A DNA stretch of 64,000 bases, taken from the NCBI GenBank assembly GCA_963969495.1, contig OZ018320.1, positions 76,762,813-76,826,812 of the forward strand, read 5' to 3'. The notes beneath the pieces were generated by a model, which did no database searches, was not told where the DNA came from, and saw nothing but the letters and a program-made list of their open reading frames with translations. Source of the DNA: Ceratothoa steindachneri. Taxonomy: Eukaryota > Arthropoda > Malacostraca > Isopoda > Cymothoidae. This document shows, one piece after another, positions 20,831 through 32,121 of this stretch (position 1 is the first letter of the stretch; every line of letters begins with the position of its first letter). A program made the position numbers and the translations under genes.

Positions 20831-21025
20831 TACAAAATAAAATAAAATCAATTTGATTTTGGCGAGTGCCTTCTTTTTATGATATTCTCAATATCTGGTT
20901 TTCAAAGTAAATGAAAATATTCCTAAAAAATACCGCGTAAAAATCAAATCTGAGTAAGCGGTGGGCCTCATGAAAATAGGAAGTGGGCCGCAATATGGCC
21001 CGCGGGCCGCGGGTTGGACGTCCCT
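20831..21025 (-). mobile_element. hAT-type transposon end fragment
   Basis: On the minus strand, from 21025, the sequence begins CAGGGACGTCCAACCCGCGG and continues CCCGCGGGCC, then TGCGGCCCAC. This is the characteristic terminal sequence of a widespread group of hAT elements. The other end was not found and the left boundary is only where LINE A similarity stops. There is no transposase coding. Confidence 0.6.
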
Positions 21026-22526
21026 GGTATAGAGAGTAAGGAAATGAAAATACATATGACAATTTGTATAAATAGAGATGAGGTACGCGGTCGGTAGAGT
21101 CGGGCGTAGAACATACAAAATACGAACGCGGAAAGTAGATATCAGGTCGAACACCTGAGTCAATACGAGCTCACGCATAAACAAACATTCGTATCTTGGG
21201 AAAGATTTATCAGAAAACGGGAGGCTATAAAGCCGTTGAGGAACTACGGACTTTGACCAAGAGAAGTTTTAACACAGATCTGTAACAAGCGATTCCTATA
21301 ATAAAGATAAACTATTGGAAATATGTAGGTATATCTTACATAGCTGTTCGGTAGCTCCGCCCTAGGGGTGGAAATTAACGAACCAGACCACTGGGTTCCG
21401 CCCCCACCGACAAGTCTAGGTCACGCCCCTTAGGAAATGAACAAATATATATTCAGACATTTATTATTTCAAAAAGTCAGAAAGACAACCAGAGTCAAAG
21501 AAAGAGAATCATTATTCGTTAACACCATTTACTCCCATGGTGGCGTTAGGAAACCCGTTTAATTCGCCTAAATCCTGTCGCATTTGAACCCAATACTTTG
21601 CGTAGAATATAAAGCCTACTTATTGACCGCAAAGTACTCAGGACGTGCCGCTTGCCCCTTTAATAGTCCAGTTAGAAGAATAAAATTATATTTTTGCTAC
21701 GTCCTTTTCGAAGTCCTTCTTTACCCCGATTACCGGGAAACCTTTCGTAAGCGCAGCTTAAATCATAACCCTCGTGAAGAATTATTAAGGAGTCAGAAAC
21801 AATTTGACGTAGGTATAAAATAAGCCCAGTGGCCAAAGGTTCCCCCACTCCCGTAGTGCGCAATAGCAACGAGGACTCTTCAATATACTCGCCATTGTGA
21901 CTAATGGCCAAGCTCCCACTAACCGGGTAACTTTTACCCACACTTCCCTATTAGATAAACCACCTTTTACCATCCCTTTTCGTTGTCCATAAACCGATCC
22001 CCATTCACTTATAAACCTGGCGACACCCCTATAAATTCGTGACCTTTTCCTCCTATAGAACCTTGATATTAAATTGCATTGCATTTCAAGCAGAAAAGAT
22101 ACATTGATATGTTAAGAAACTTGGACGTATTTTGAGGAATCAATTTAAAAGTACTCTTTATATTAACACTATTGTTACCATATTTTGTATGTTAAAATTG
22201 TTATTGTTCTATGCCTTCGCTGGTTATAATTTTTCAATACCTTCGTTGATTATTATTTTGTTCATGCTATCAACCGTATCATATAGCAGACATTTCATAA
22301 TTATTTTCCATTCAAATGTTGTTTTTTTTCAATTATTTTAGCTAGCAACATAGCAACATTGATGTCCAAGATTCGATCTCTCATTTAGGATATCTCACAA
22401 CTAGGAAAAATAAGACATATAATTTGTCCTTATCTGTACAAAGCTTAGTAATTTTATTTTTAATCATTATTGAAACTACTTTCAAATTTGCATTAAGTTC
22501 AAGGTAAATGATTGGGCACTTGCAAG
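21026..22526. other. No recognisable gene
   Basis: About 1.5 kb without domains, terminal repeats or similarity to other parts of the window that I could see. Short ORFs on both strands look random. The last bases, CAAG (22523-22526), appear to be the left target duplication of the next Gypsy element. Confidence 0.5.
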
Positions 22527-22543
22527 TGTAGCAGCTCTGTAGC

Positions 22544-22849
<306 letters not shown>

Positions 22850-23334
22850 TCATCTCATTTTTCTTAATTATTATATATTTGTAAAAAGGTCTTCAAAAAC
22901 AATTGGCAACATTTTTGGCAACATTTACACGCACGTACTAACGCTTCCAAATATTTCGCATGGGAGACAAAGTTTAGTTAAATTCTTTCTCCATTTAATC
23001 CTTAAGTTTTACAAACAAAAACACTGACTAATTCCATATATTTCCTTTCCAGACTGTCATACATTTCCCATTTTAACCATCGTGATTTTAATTAGTTACA
23101 ATTACATTTATTCACAATTCGTGATTTTATTAGCTACAATTACACCCAAATTATACTTTCATGCAAATTATTTATTTCGTGATTCCTGATTCAAATTGGC
23201 CGCAAATTACATTTACCTCATTACTAATCGCACAAGTTGCCTAGCAAAATATTATTATAATTACCATATAACTAATTGTTTTCGTCATTATTGCCCATTA
23301 TTATTATTCCCATCTTCGTAATTTCGACTAATTA

Positions 23335-24636
23335 CGGTGGGCGGTCAATAAGTTTTGCGAATCGGTAAGGTAAAACAGAGGAAGGGGGGTGGCTGTTTGT
23401 GGGGGTGTTAGGACAAGTTATGACAAGTCAGGACATGCAGCCGCACACTCCTGCCTCTTCTATTTAAGAAGCAGTAGCTGATCGCAGATCGTCATTTACA
23501 AATTTTTCAACAATGGAGAAGGTTGAGCACCGCGCAGTGATCAAATTTTTGACCAAGGAATGCAAGAATGCAAAGAGATATATGAAGGCATGGTTGCGGT
23601 GTACACCGACACTGCCCCTTCCTTTGCAACCATTGCTCGCTGGAATAGGGAGTTGCGCCATGGTCGTGAGTCCCTTGAAGATGACCTCCATCCAGGACGC
23701 CCGTCAGACTTGACCAACGAGGACAATGTGGCCCGTGTGGAGAGGATTATCCTCGAAAATCGGTGGGTGAAAGTCGAAGAAATCTAGTGAGAACTTGGAA
23801 TATCACATGGAAGTGTTATCAACATCATCCACGACAATTTGGCCATGACCAAGGTCTCTGCCCGTTGGGTCCCTAGAAACCTCACGTAACCTCACGCCTC
23901 ATGATCGACCTCAAAGTCGTCAAAGTTCGGAGGAGCTGCTGCTCCTGTACAACCAAGACCCGGCGCGATTCGAGTCACGCATAGTGACAGGTGATGAAAC
24001 GTGCGTCTATCACTGGGATCCCGAGACCAAGCTCGCAAGCATGGCCTGGAAGCACAGAGGCTCTCTGACCCTCATCAATTTCCGGACCCAACCTCAGCCG
24101 TGAAGATCATGGCCACCATCTTCTGGGATTCTGAGGGAGTGTTGATGGTGGACTATGCGCCTCGTGGGAGGACCATTACAGGCTAATATTACACGGAGGA
24201 ACTGGCTGGGTTGAAGAAGTGCATCCGTCAGAAGCGGCGCGGCAAGTTGACACGCGGTGTCCTGCTCCTCCACGACAATGCCCCTGTCCACAAGGCCAGA
24301 GTTGCACAAGCTGCCCTGCGCGAGTGTGGACTCGATGAGCTCAACTATCCCCCCCTACAGTCCAGATTTGGCCCCTATCGACTACTTTTTATCCCGCCAG
24401 CTCAAGGCTGCACTGCGTGGTCGCCGGTTTGGGGACGATGAAATGGTCCAGCTCGCCGTCCAGGAGTGGATTGAACAGCAGTCGGGAGATTTCTGGTTGT
24501 CGGGATTCGAAGCCTCAGGGACAAGTGGCGCAAGTGCATTGAAATCGAGGGTAGTTATATTGAAAAATAATAAAACACTTTCCCTCATATCTCGTTTCCT
24601 GATATCCGAATTGCAAAACTTATTGACTGCCCCTCG
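23335..24636 (+). mobile_element. Mariner element, full length (1302 bp)
   Basis: The ends CGGTGGGCGGTCAATAAGTT and ...ACTTATTGACTGCCCCTCG are inverted repeats flanked by TA (23333-23334, 24637-24638). The 3' LTR shows the uninterrupted site, AATTACCTCC, at the homologous position, which proves insertion after the retrotransposon. The length is typical for mariner. Confidence 0.95.
23513..24570 (+). pseudogene. Mariner transposase (broken)
   Basis: The start is MEKVEHRAVIKFLTKE, followed in shifting frames by APSFATIARWNREL and GRPSDLTNEDNVARVERII (helix-turn-helix region), then VSARWVPRNLT. VTGDETCVYHWDPE holds the first catalytic Asp. HDNAPVHKARVAQAALRECG holds the second. YSPDLAPIDYF holds the third, giving DD34D spacing between the second and third. 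Stops in EEI-stop and elsewhere, plus at least three frame changes, inactivate it. Confidence 0.9.
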
Positions 24637-25170
24637 TACCTCCGTACTTTCATTCACGACGAACTATATAGATATATACATTTTGTAAATTATTCAGATT
24701 TTTGTTAATTCAACCTAATCTACATATTCTACATAAATAATTCCATGGAATCTATAATAATAATAATATATATTTTGTTATAAATCTTTGCTGTATTTAT
24801 TCATTCCAAAAATATTTCCCGTAAAAGTCGTTAAGCCTAAACTCGCCATTCGCCGATAACTGGAATTCTCTTCTGAATAATTTTATTCAATAATTCTCTC
24901 ATTAACATTTATAGAGTATAAGTTAGTGTGTATTGTGCTATCTAGGCTACAGTTTTATGCATACGCTCTTCTATACTCTAGGAAATTGGTTCCCGACCCG
25001 TTGTATTTCTCGTTACAAAATTTTATATAAAATTTTTGCCTCCGTAAACAGACAGCAACCATTTTGAGTTAAACTTTTAGCTGGAAAATATTTTCCGCTG
25101 AGTCTCACATCAACGTAGTATTTATCAACCCCACATTGTTCTCGGAATTTCACGATACACACACCTCATA

Positions 25171-25213
25171 GTGATTCTTAACTAGTATGAGGCTCATAGT
25201 AGTTAAGAATCAC
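25171..25213 (+). promoter_or_regulatory. Near-perfect hairpin before the gag start
   Basis: The arms GTGATTCTTAACTAGTATGA+G (25171-25191) and its complement (25193-25213) pair with one mismatch in 21 and a 1-nt loop. The gag ATG is at 25215, two bases downstream. It may act on translation, packaging or dimerisation of the element RNA, or be a chance small inverted insertion. Confidence 0.85.
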
Positions 25214-25214
25214 G

Positions 25215-26544
25215 ATGGCTACATCAACAGCTTCGTTGACAACTCACACTATTACGACATCGCAGGCCGGCTTTACTGCTTCCACCAATACGAGTATCTC
25301 TTATGTTACTCCCTCTAGCATCCTCAATCATTCGTCATCCATGCAAGAAGATCGATCTCGATTCCTTCCTTCCCCGATTGTCCTCTCAAAATATGAATCG
25401 GGCAACCCCATTGCCTGGTTAGAAAAGGCAGAAATTATAATGATGCAACAAAACCGGATTTTCTGCATCACTCAAAATTTACCATTAAGTATTTTTTCGC
25501 TTTTAAAAAACATCTTGCTAGAAAGGGGTAGAATTGGGGCTTGGGACAAATTAAAAGAGGTTTTTAGGGAGGAGTTTGGGAGATCGCAACTCAAAGATCT
25601 AAGGATGCTATTAAATACTCAGGAGATGGGTGACTAGCGTCCCACGCGATTCCTGGAGCATCTAAAAGACTTAATTCGAACTAAGGGAGCTCAGTTGGAA
25701 TTTTCCGACTCTTTGCTCACAGAAATATTTATGCGTGGGATTCCTAAAAATATTAAGCCACTCACCCTAATGACATCACCCACTAATGTGGAGCAAATGT
25801 CAAAGGCACCAATGAGTTGTTCAATAATCCATACGTAAGCTGGGAAACTATTTCAATCTCTCAAGAACCATTTCAAATGTCCCTATTTCACATGTTCGTT
25901 TACCGAGGGAGTCTTCAAACAACCAACCAGAACTCGCGCGTAAGTCATCCCCCTCGGCACAGGATCTTGCTGTTGTGTTAGAGAGGATAGAGAACAATCT
26001 CCGTGCCCTGAAGGTGCGACAAAGGGTGCATCTAGAGCACAGTCGTGAGCAAGGTAGAAGGGGAGGCCGATGCCGTTCTTCCTCCCGAAAAAGAAACCAA
26101 AGAGGGAACTCCAGCTCAAGAGGTGAGGCATGGCAGAATCATTTTCATTCTCGACCCAATTCTGCCTATCCTGACGAAAATTCTCAGGGTCTCTGCTGGT
26201 ATCATTCTAAATATGGTAACAACGCCGCACGTTGTGCACAGCCTTGTAGCTTCTACCACGCATTTAATCATCGTTCTTCACCTAACCCTTATTCGCAAAA
26301 TTTCCCCCCCTCCAACAAATCATGCTGCTCAAGTTTCTTGTCCCCAACTTTCAAATTGCAGGTTTGGTGCAAAGGCAGAAAAATCTTGCACCCATGCACG
26401 TACCAACATCATGTGCGTTTTTCAACTCCAACTTCTTCATATACCCTAATTTCACCAACCTCAAACGCGCAAACTCAACAAAACTCTACGGCTTCTCTTA
26501 CCCAAATATCAAGCTCATCAGCCCAGCATAATCCTTTAAACTAA
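25215..26544 (+). pseudogene. gag: CsRn1-like gag
   Basis: It starts at ATG 25215 with a Ser/Thr-rich N-terminus. A capsid-like region follows: FLPSPIVLSKYESGNPIAWLEKAE, WDKLKEVFREEFGRSQLKDL. A stop lies at 25635-25637, and RFLEHLKDLIRTKGAQLEF continues beyond it. A frame change leads to the segment from 25975: LERIENNLRAL, a basic Arg/Ser-rich stretch, then CWYHSKYGNNAARCAQPC (26194-26247), the C-x2-H-x9-C-x3-C zinc motif. Gag packages the element RNA. Here it is broken in at least two places. Confidence 0.8.
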
Positions 26545-26552
26545 AAACGCAA

Positions 26553-26876
26553 GTGATTCGTGGGTCTATCACCTCTGCAAGCTCAGTTTTTCCTCAGGTC
26601 GATCTTCCTTTTAGTATTTACAACCCACTTTCTGGTTTTTCATTTTTGGTTGACACTGGTGCTCAATGCAGTGTCATTCCAACCTCTCCGGACAACAAAG
26701 CTTGCCTGTCTGACCTTGTCCTTAAAGCCGCTAACTCTTCGGATATAAGGACATATGAAAGGCGTAACCTCGAGCTCTCTCTTGGGTTACGTCGTGTTTT
26801 TCCATGGACTTTCATCGTCGCTCAGGTCGACATTCCAATTTTGGGCCTAGATTTCCTTTTGGCTAACGACCTTTAG
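26553..26876 (+). CDS. CsRn1-like aspartic protease segment
   Basis: The open frame reads LPFSIYNPLSGFSFLVDTGAQCSVIP, with the catalytic D-T-G at 26652-26660. The second retropepsin signature, IPILGLDFLLANDL, precedes a stop at 26874. This is the expected length of a retroviral-type protease, which cleaves gag and pol. It is probably part of a gag-pol polyprotein, not an independent gene. The stop at its end separates it from RT in this copy. Confidence 0.8.
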   Translation: MIRGSITSASSVFPQVDLPFSIYNPLSGFSFLVDTGAQCSVIPTSPDNKACLSDLVLKAANSSDIRTYERRNLELSLGLRRVFPWTFIVAQVDIPILGLDFLLANDL

Positions 26877-26964
26877 GTCGATTCTCGCAATCGCGAGCAT
26901 GTCGCCTGAACCACTACTCTGACCGTTTCTGGTTCGTTTTTTCCTTCTCAGAGTTCTCTCCTGT

Positions 26965-27657
26965 ATGTTCGTCTCACTACAACTGCTCTACACTTCCAAT
27001 AACTCCTGCGGGAATTTCCTAGGCCTTAGACTGCCATCTTCAAAGGACAGGCCTATCAAGCACGATGCGGTTCATAGGATAGAGACGACAGGAGGGCCTG
27101 TATTCTCACGCCCCCGTCGAATGGCCCTGGATAGACTTGCACTAATGAAGCAGGAGTTCAAGTTTATGGTGGAGGGCGGAATAGATTTTTCATCTACCTT
27201 TCCCTGGGCTTCACCGCTTCACGTAGTGCCAAGGGCGACGCCGGATAAGTTCAGGGCTATAGGTGATTACATGCGACTCAATGCTTCTACCATTCCAGAT
27301 AGATATCTTCTTCTTTACCTGTCTGATTTTAATTCTACTCTTTTTGGTTATTCAATCTTTTCTCGACTCGATTTGGTTCGTGCTTTCAACCAAATCCCTA
27401 TTCACCCAGATGACGCCCCAAATACGGCTATCACCACGCCATTTGGTTCCTTCGTCATGAAGCGAATGCCTTACGGTCATCGTAACAGTGGTCAGACCTT
27501 CCAACGTTTTATGGATCAGGTTCTGAGAGGTCTCCCCTTCGTATTTTGCTACATAGATGACCTCCTGATAGCATCTTCGTCTTTAAAGGAACATATATTT
27601 CACCTTCGTCAGGTTTTCACTCGTTTAGAAGAGTATGGTATCGCACTCAACACTTAG
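26965..27657 (+). CDS. pol: CsRn1-like reverse transcriptase segment
   Basis: This 230-residue frame contains VFSRPRRMALDRLALMKQEF, SPLHVVPRATPDKFRAIGDY, FSRLDLVRAFNQIPIHPDD (first catalytic Asp), TPFGSFVMKRMPYGHRNSGQ and CYIDDLLIAS (YIDD at 27550-27561), so the metal-binding residues are intact. It copies element RNA to DNA. A TAG at 27655 (NT-stop, in place of NxxKC) ends the frame just before the RT connection, which continues as KCLFGVRQLSFLVHHIS. Confidence 0.88.
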   Translation: MFVSLQLLYTSNNSCGNFLGLRLPSSKDRPIKHDAVHRIETTGGPVFSRPRRMALDRLALMKQEFKFMVEGGIDFSSTFPWASPLHVVPRATPDKFRAIGDYMRLNASTIPDRYLLLYLSDFNSTLFGYSIFSRLDLVRAFNQIPIHPDDAPNTAITTPFGSFVMKRMPYGHRNSGQTFQRFMDQVLRGLPFVFCYIDDLLIASSSLKEHIFHLRQVFTRLEEYGIALNT

Positions 27658-27699
27658 AAGTGTCTTTTTGGTGTCAGGCAACTCTCTTTTTTGGTACAC

Positions 27700-29725
27700 C
27701 ACATTTCCCGTGACGAAATTCGTCCTCTCGGGGATAAAGTTGTAATTATTCGGGATTTTCTCTCGCCCAAAGGAGGCTATGGTTTCCGTTGTTTCCCTGG
27801 CCCATCCTTGCCCACGAGCTTCCATAAGCGTTGCTTCGGACGCGTCCGCTACCCATGTTGGTGCGACGTTGCAGCAGAAGGTTGGTGACTCTTAGCAACC
27901 GCTCACTTTCTTCTCCAAAGCACTTATTCCTTCTCAACAGAGGTACAGTACGTTTCTCCGCGAACTCCTTAGCGTTTACCTTGTCCTCCGCCACTTCTGC
28001 CAATACTTGGAAGGGCGTGAATTTACTGTATTTTACCGACCATAAGCCGTTGGTTGATGCTTTTGCTAGTAGTAGCACCTCTGCTGTGCATTCTGCCGTT
28101 GATTCCCTTTATCTTGACTTCATCCTGCAGATGAAAAACGATATTTGCTACGTTCCTGGTTAATCAAACGTCGTTCCGGCCGCTCTGTCTCGCATTTCAC
28201 TGATTTCAGGCATACAACTCTCCCACACTGCGCTTATTGATCATGCGACAATAGCGCTCGCCCAGGAACAAGATGAAGACACGCAAACACTGAGTCACTC
28301 TTCTCAACTCGTCGTCGCGAAATCGACTTGCTGGACAGTCCTTCCAGGCACATCCAGGTTGACTATTCATTGCCTGACTGTCCTCGTCCGCTCATTCCTC
28401 TCGCTTACCGTCGGTACATTTTTGACCAAACTCACGGTCTCTCCCATCCTGGCATTCGAGCAACTCGCAAGCTCATTACACAATGTTATGTGTCGCCAGG
28501 TATGAACGTCGACGTGGCCAAATGCACCCGCGCATATTTGCCGTGTCAACGCGCATAGGTTCAACGCTACACATAGATCCCTCCGGCTGCTTTTCTTCTT
28601 CGATTGGCACGTTTTAACACCGTTAACATCGATCTGGTAGGCCCTCTGTCCTTTTCGCGTGGTAGCACATATCTTCTCACCATGATCGACCGTTTCACTC
28701 GTTGGCCAGAGGCAGTTCCTATATTGGACATCAGAGCTTCCACTGTAACTCGAGCTTTCGTCTCAACATGGGCTGCTCGTTTTGGTGTTCCCTCAACGAT
28801 CATGACTGATCGTGGTATCCAATTTGAATCCCACTAATGAGATGCACTAATGTCAGTGCATGACTCTTTTCGTCTTCGTACCACTAGCTATCATCCTCAA
28901 AGCAACGCAAAGGTCGAACGGTTGCACATGATTCTCCTGGGCATTAGTGCATCATTGAAAGAGGATTTGGCTTGCTCTGCGGCGGAACTTGTCTATGGTA
29001 CTCAACCTCGTCTTCCTGGTCATTTTTTTCTTTTTCTGACCGTCCTCTACCATCTTATGTTCATCCTGCTGCATACGTACGTACTTTAGTACGGGCGATG
29101 TCTGAAGTTAAGCCGACCGCCCCAAGAGTGCCTGCTCATCAGAAACTTTTCGTGCCAAAAGAGATGGCAACCTGTTCTCATGTTTTTGTCCATCGTGACT
29201 CAACCTCGCTCTTCCTTGCGACCAGTGTATGACGGACCCTTTCTCGTTATCTTCAAGAAGTCGAAATTTTTTGTATTACAGTTTGGCACCAAGCAGGATA
29301 CTGTCTCCATCGATCGTCTGAAACCCGCCTTTATAGAGGCCCTTCACCTTGAACAGCCACTGTCTTCTCCTCCCACTATGACTGTTAGTGATCCAGTGAT
29401 TTATGATACTTTTCTTCAAAACCCTCCTACAAACCATTCTCCAACGCCCAATTTTCCTCTTCGATTGTTGCCGCCTCCCCTTTTGTTGCAGGAGCCCTCG
29501 TCAGCAGCGGAGAGCCAGTCTCACAACGGCCAGCCCCCGTCAGACAACAGTTTTGGGGGAAGAGAACGGATGTCCTTCGCCCCGCCTGACCTCGCGCACG
29601 ACAGTGTTTCGCCGCAATTTATTGTGACTGCCAGTCAATTGTGTCCCCATGATCGAAATCAGCAACATGGCACCGTGACACGTTCTGGCCGCGTTGTTAG
29701 GAGACCTCGTCGGTATCTGAATTAA
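27700..29725 (+). pseudogene. pol: CsRn1-like RNase H and integrase
   Basis: RNase H is scattered over frames at 27831-28200 (ATHVGA, FFSKAL, YFTDHKPLVDAF, DICYVPG). The integrase zinc finger is at 28420-28560 (FDQTHGLSHPGIRATRKLI, then AKCTRAYLPC). The catalytic core reads [22 protein letters not shown] and SYHPQSNAKVERLH, so Asp, Asp and Glu are present. About 40 codons appear deleted after VERLH, near 28930, since MILLGISASLKEDL follows at once. The C-terminal GPF block VYDGPFLVIFKKSKFFVLQ and a Pro/Ser-rich tail end at 29725. Several stops interrupt it. Confidence 0.82.
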
Positions 29726-29776
29726 AAGATTTTATTGCATATTTAGAATTTGGGGGGATGGGCGAGTAACTCTCTT

Positions 29777-29790
29777 GGGGGGAGAGTATT
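29777..29790 (+). promoter_or_regulatory. Polypurine tract of the CsRn1-like element
   Basis: TTGGGGGGAGAGTATT directly precedes the 3' LTR start TGTAGCAG, the normal plus-strand primer position. Confidence 0.7.
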
Positions 29791-29806
29791 TGTAGCAGCT
29801 CTGCAG

Positions 29807-29890
<84 letters not shown>

Positions 29891-30419
29891 ATTTTTCTTA
29901 ATTATTAAATATTTGCAAAAAAGTCTTCAAAAACAATTGGCAACATTTTTGGTGACATTTACACGCACGTACTAACGCTTCCAAATATTCCGCATGGGAG
30001 ACAAAATTTTCACTTGTTCTCTCGCCAACACCAAGCATCAAGCTCAGTTGAATTCTTTCTCAATTTAATCCTTAAGTTTTACAAACAAAAACACTGTCTA
30101 ATTCCTTATATTTCCTTTCCAGACTCTCATCATACATTTCCCATTTTAACCATCATGATTTTAATTAGTTACAATTACATTTACCCACAATTCGTGATTA
30201 TATTAGCTACAATTACACTTGCATACAAATTATTTACTTCGTGATTCCTGATTCAAATTAGCTACAAATTACATTTACCTCATTACTAATCACACAAGTT
30301 GCCTGGCAAAATATTATTATAATTACCATTTAACTAATTATTCTTGTCATTATTACCCATTATTATTATTCCCATCTTCGTAATTTCGACTAATTACCTC
30401 CCTACTTTCAGTCACGACG

Positions 30420-30494
<75 letters not shown>

Positions 30495-30784
30495 AAATGA
30501 TTCAAATTTGTGTTAATTCAACCTAATCTAAATATTCTACATAAATAATTCCATGTAATCTATAATAATATATATTTTGTTATAAATCCTTGCTGTATGT
30601 ATTCATTCCCAAAATATTTCCTGTAAAAGTCGTTAAGCCTAAACTCGCCATCCGCTGATAACTGGAATTTTCTTCTGAATAATTTTATTCAATAATTCTC
30701 TCATTAACATTTATAGAGTATATGTCAGTGTGTTTTGTCCTATCTAGGCTACAGTTTTAGCATACGCACTTCTATACCTCTATA
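29791..30784 (+). repeat. 3' LTR of the CsRn1-like element
   Basis: It aligns with the 5' LTR without the mariner. It carries TA tracts at 29810-29887 and 30423-30491. The second is only a short interrupted TA stretch in the 5' LTR. The right end is set by the CAAG duplication and is approximate by a few bases. Confidence 0.85.
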
Positions 30785-30788
30785 CAAG

Positions 30789-31205
30789 TGACTCATGAAT
30801 TCGTCCATTCCACACTTACAACAGTATGTGGGGGTCGAAGATCGAACCTAGTAAACATTTTATTGAAAAAATTAAACGGTTCACACATGGACCTAGGAAA
30901 CATTTGTTTGAAATTTAAACGGTTCACATTGAACCTTATAAATAGGTAGATCAACTCCCCGCTGTTAATAGCTCTCTTCTGTAAATAGGAAGATAAACTT
31001 CCCCCTTTGCACTATTTCTCCTTCGTAAACAGGAGGTTAGACTCCCCAGTACGATATCTTGTGTCGGCCTTACGTAGCTCCGTACAAAAATAGATCTTGT
31101 TCATGAAGTCCCGTCGAGAAAAGGTAAAAATCGATGGCGTTCTTGAATTCCTTTTCTCGACTTTTCCTCCTTTGCCGGCTGTGAACTTTTCTGTGAGCTC
31201 AATTT
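30789..31205. repeat. Short imperfect tandem repeats, no gene
   Basis: Two ~52-bp units are built on CCTAG.AAACATTT...AAACGGTTCACA (30849-30940). About three ~53-bp units are built on AGGTAGATCAACTCCCC / GGAAGATAAACTTCCCC / GGAGGTTAGACTCCCC (30945-31050). No protein domain was recognised in the minus-strand frame that crosses them. Confidence 0.6.
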
Positions 31206-31344
31206 TATGTTGATTTCTTCCAATGATTATGATTGAGTTAAAGTGGGTGCATGTAGGGGAGGATGATAGGGTGTGTGGGTAGACAGAGAAAATAGACAAG
31301 CGGAGAAAAGAGAAAAAAGTGTGGTAGGGTGCACAGAGATGTAA

Positions 31345-31363
31345 AGGCCTGGTGATCAGGCCT
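31345..31363 (-). other. 3' UTR stem-loop of LINE copy B
   Basis: AGGCCTG-GTGAT-CAGGCCT forms a perfect 7-bp stem. It occupies the same place as hairpins in copies D (37751-37768) and C (43351-43369), with a different stem sequence. Confidence 0.75.
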
Positions 31364-32121
31364 ATCATTTTTATTATTTTTTTTGTAGCGTGTATTTTAT
31401 GTTGATTCTGTTGATTATAATAATTGTTTATGGCGTTCAAGCCATTTGTCTTAATATCTTTAGTTTAGTTTGGTGTATGTTATGCATTGCCTATTTGTTT
31501 ATGTTTTTTTATACTTTTAAGTGTGTGCTTATTGTTCTTGGTATCATTTGTATGCGTGTGTGTTTCAGTTTTTTTTGTCTCTTCATATTTAGTAGGGTTC
31601 TTGTCGTAATCGGGTTTTTTTCTCAATCTTGGTTTAGAGTTGTCTTCATCGGTGATTTATTGTCGTAGTTGTGTTTTTTATTTTGTTCGGTGGACATTGG
31701 ACATTGGACATAATAAGGGGTGAAAAGATAGAATTAGAGAGAAAAAGTAAGAGAGTAAAGTGGTTAAGAAGTGAGTTTTAAAGAATAGATGTTGTGTAGA
31801 AGAAAGAATAAAAGATCCCTGGTGAAAGGGTAGCTCTGTATGTGTTTTTTCTTTGGTTTTCTTTGTGTTTTAAACTATATTATTTATAGTTTATTTAATC
31901 AAATCAGCGTTGCTGATTTGATTAAAAGATCTCATCTTAATGATGAATTTTGGTTTTTGGCATTCAAGCCTTTTTTAGAGTCGGGGTTTTTACGTCCCGC
32001 TTTGGTATTTGAAAAAATATTAAATTTTCCTAAATTTTAGGTTGATTTGAAATTTACTTTATTTTTGATTATTGTTAAAGAGTTGAGTGAATTTGTCTTA
32101 TTTTTTGAGGTTGAATTTTAG

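Noticed and set aside
21672..22084. Minus-strand ORFs in the unassigned stretch
   Set aside because: Short, no domain, and no similarity to any element in the window.
29180..29725. Envelope-like ORF at the 3' end of the CsRn1-like element
   Set aside because: It begins inside the integrase GPF block and ends in a Pro/Ser-rich tail, with no signal peptide or membrane segment.
31012..31440. 142-codon minus-strand ORF as a host gene
   Set aside because: It lies across the 3' UTR and downstream repeats of LINE copy B, has no domain, and its composition is low-complexity.
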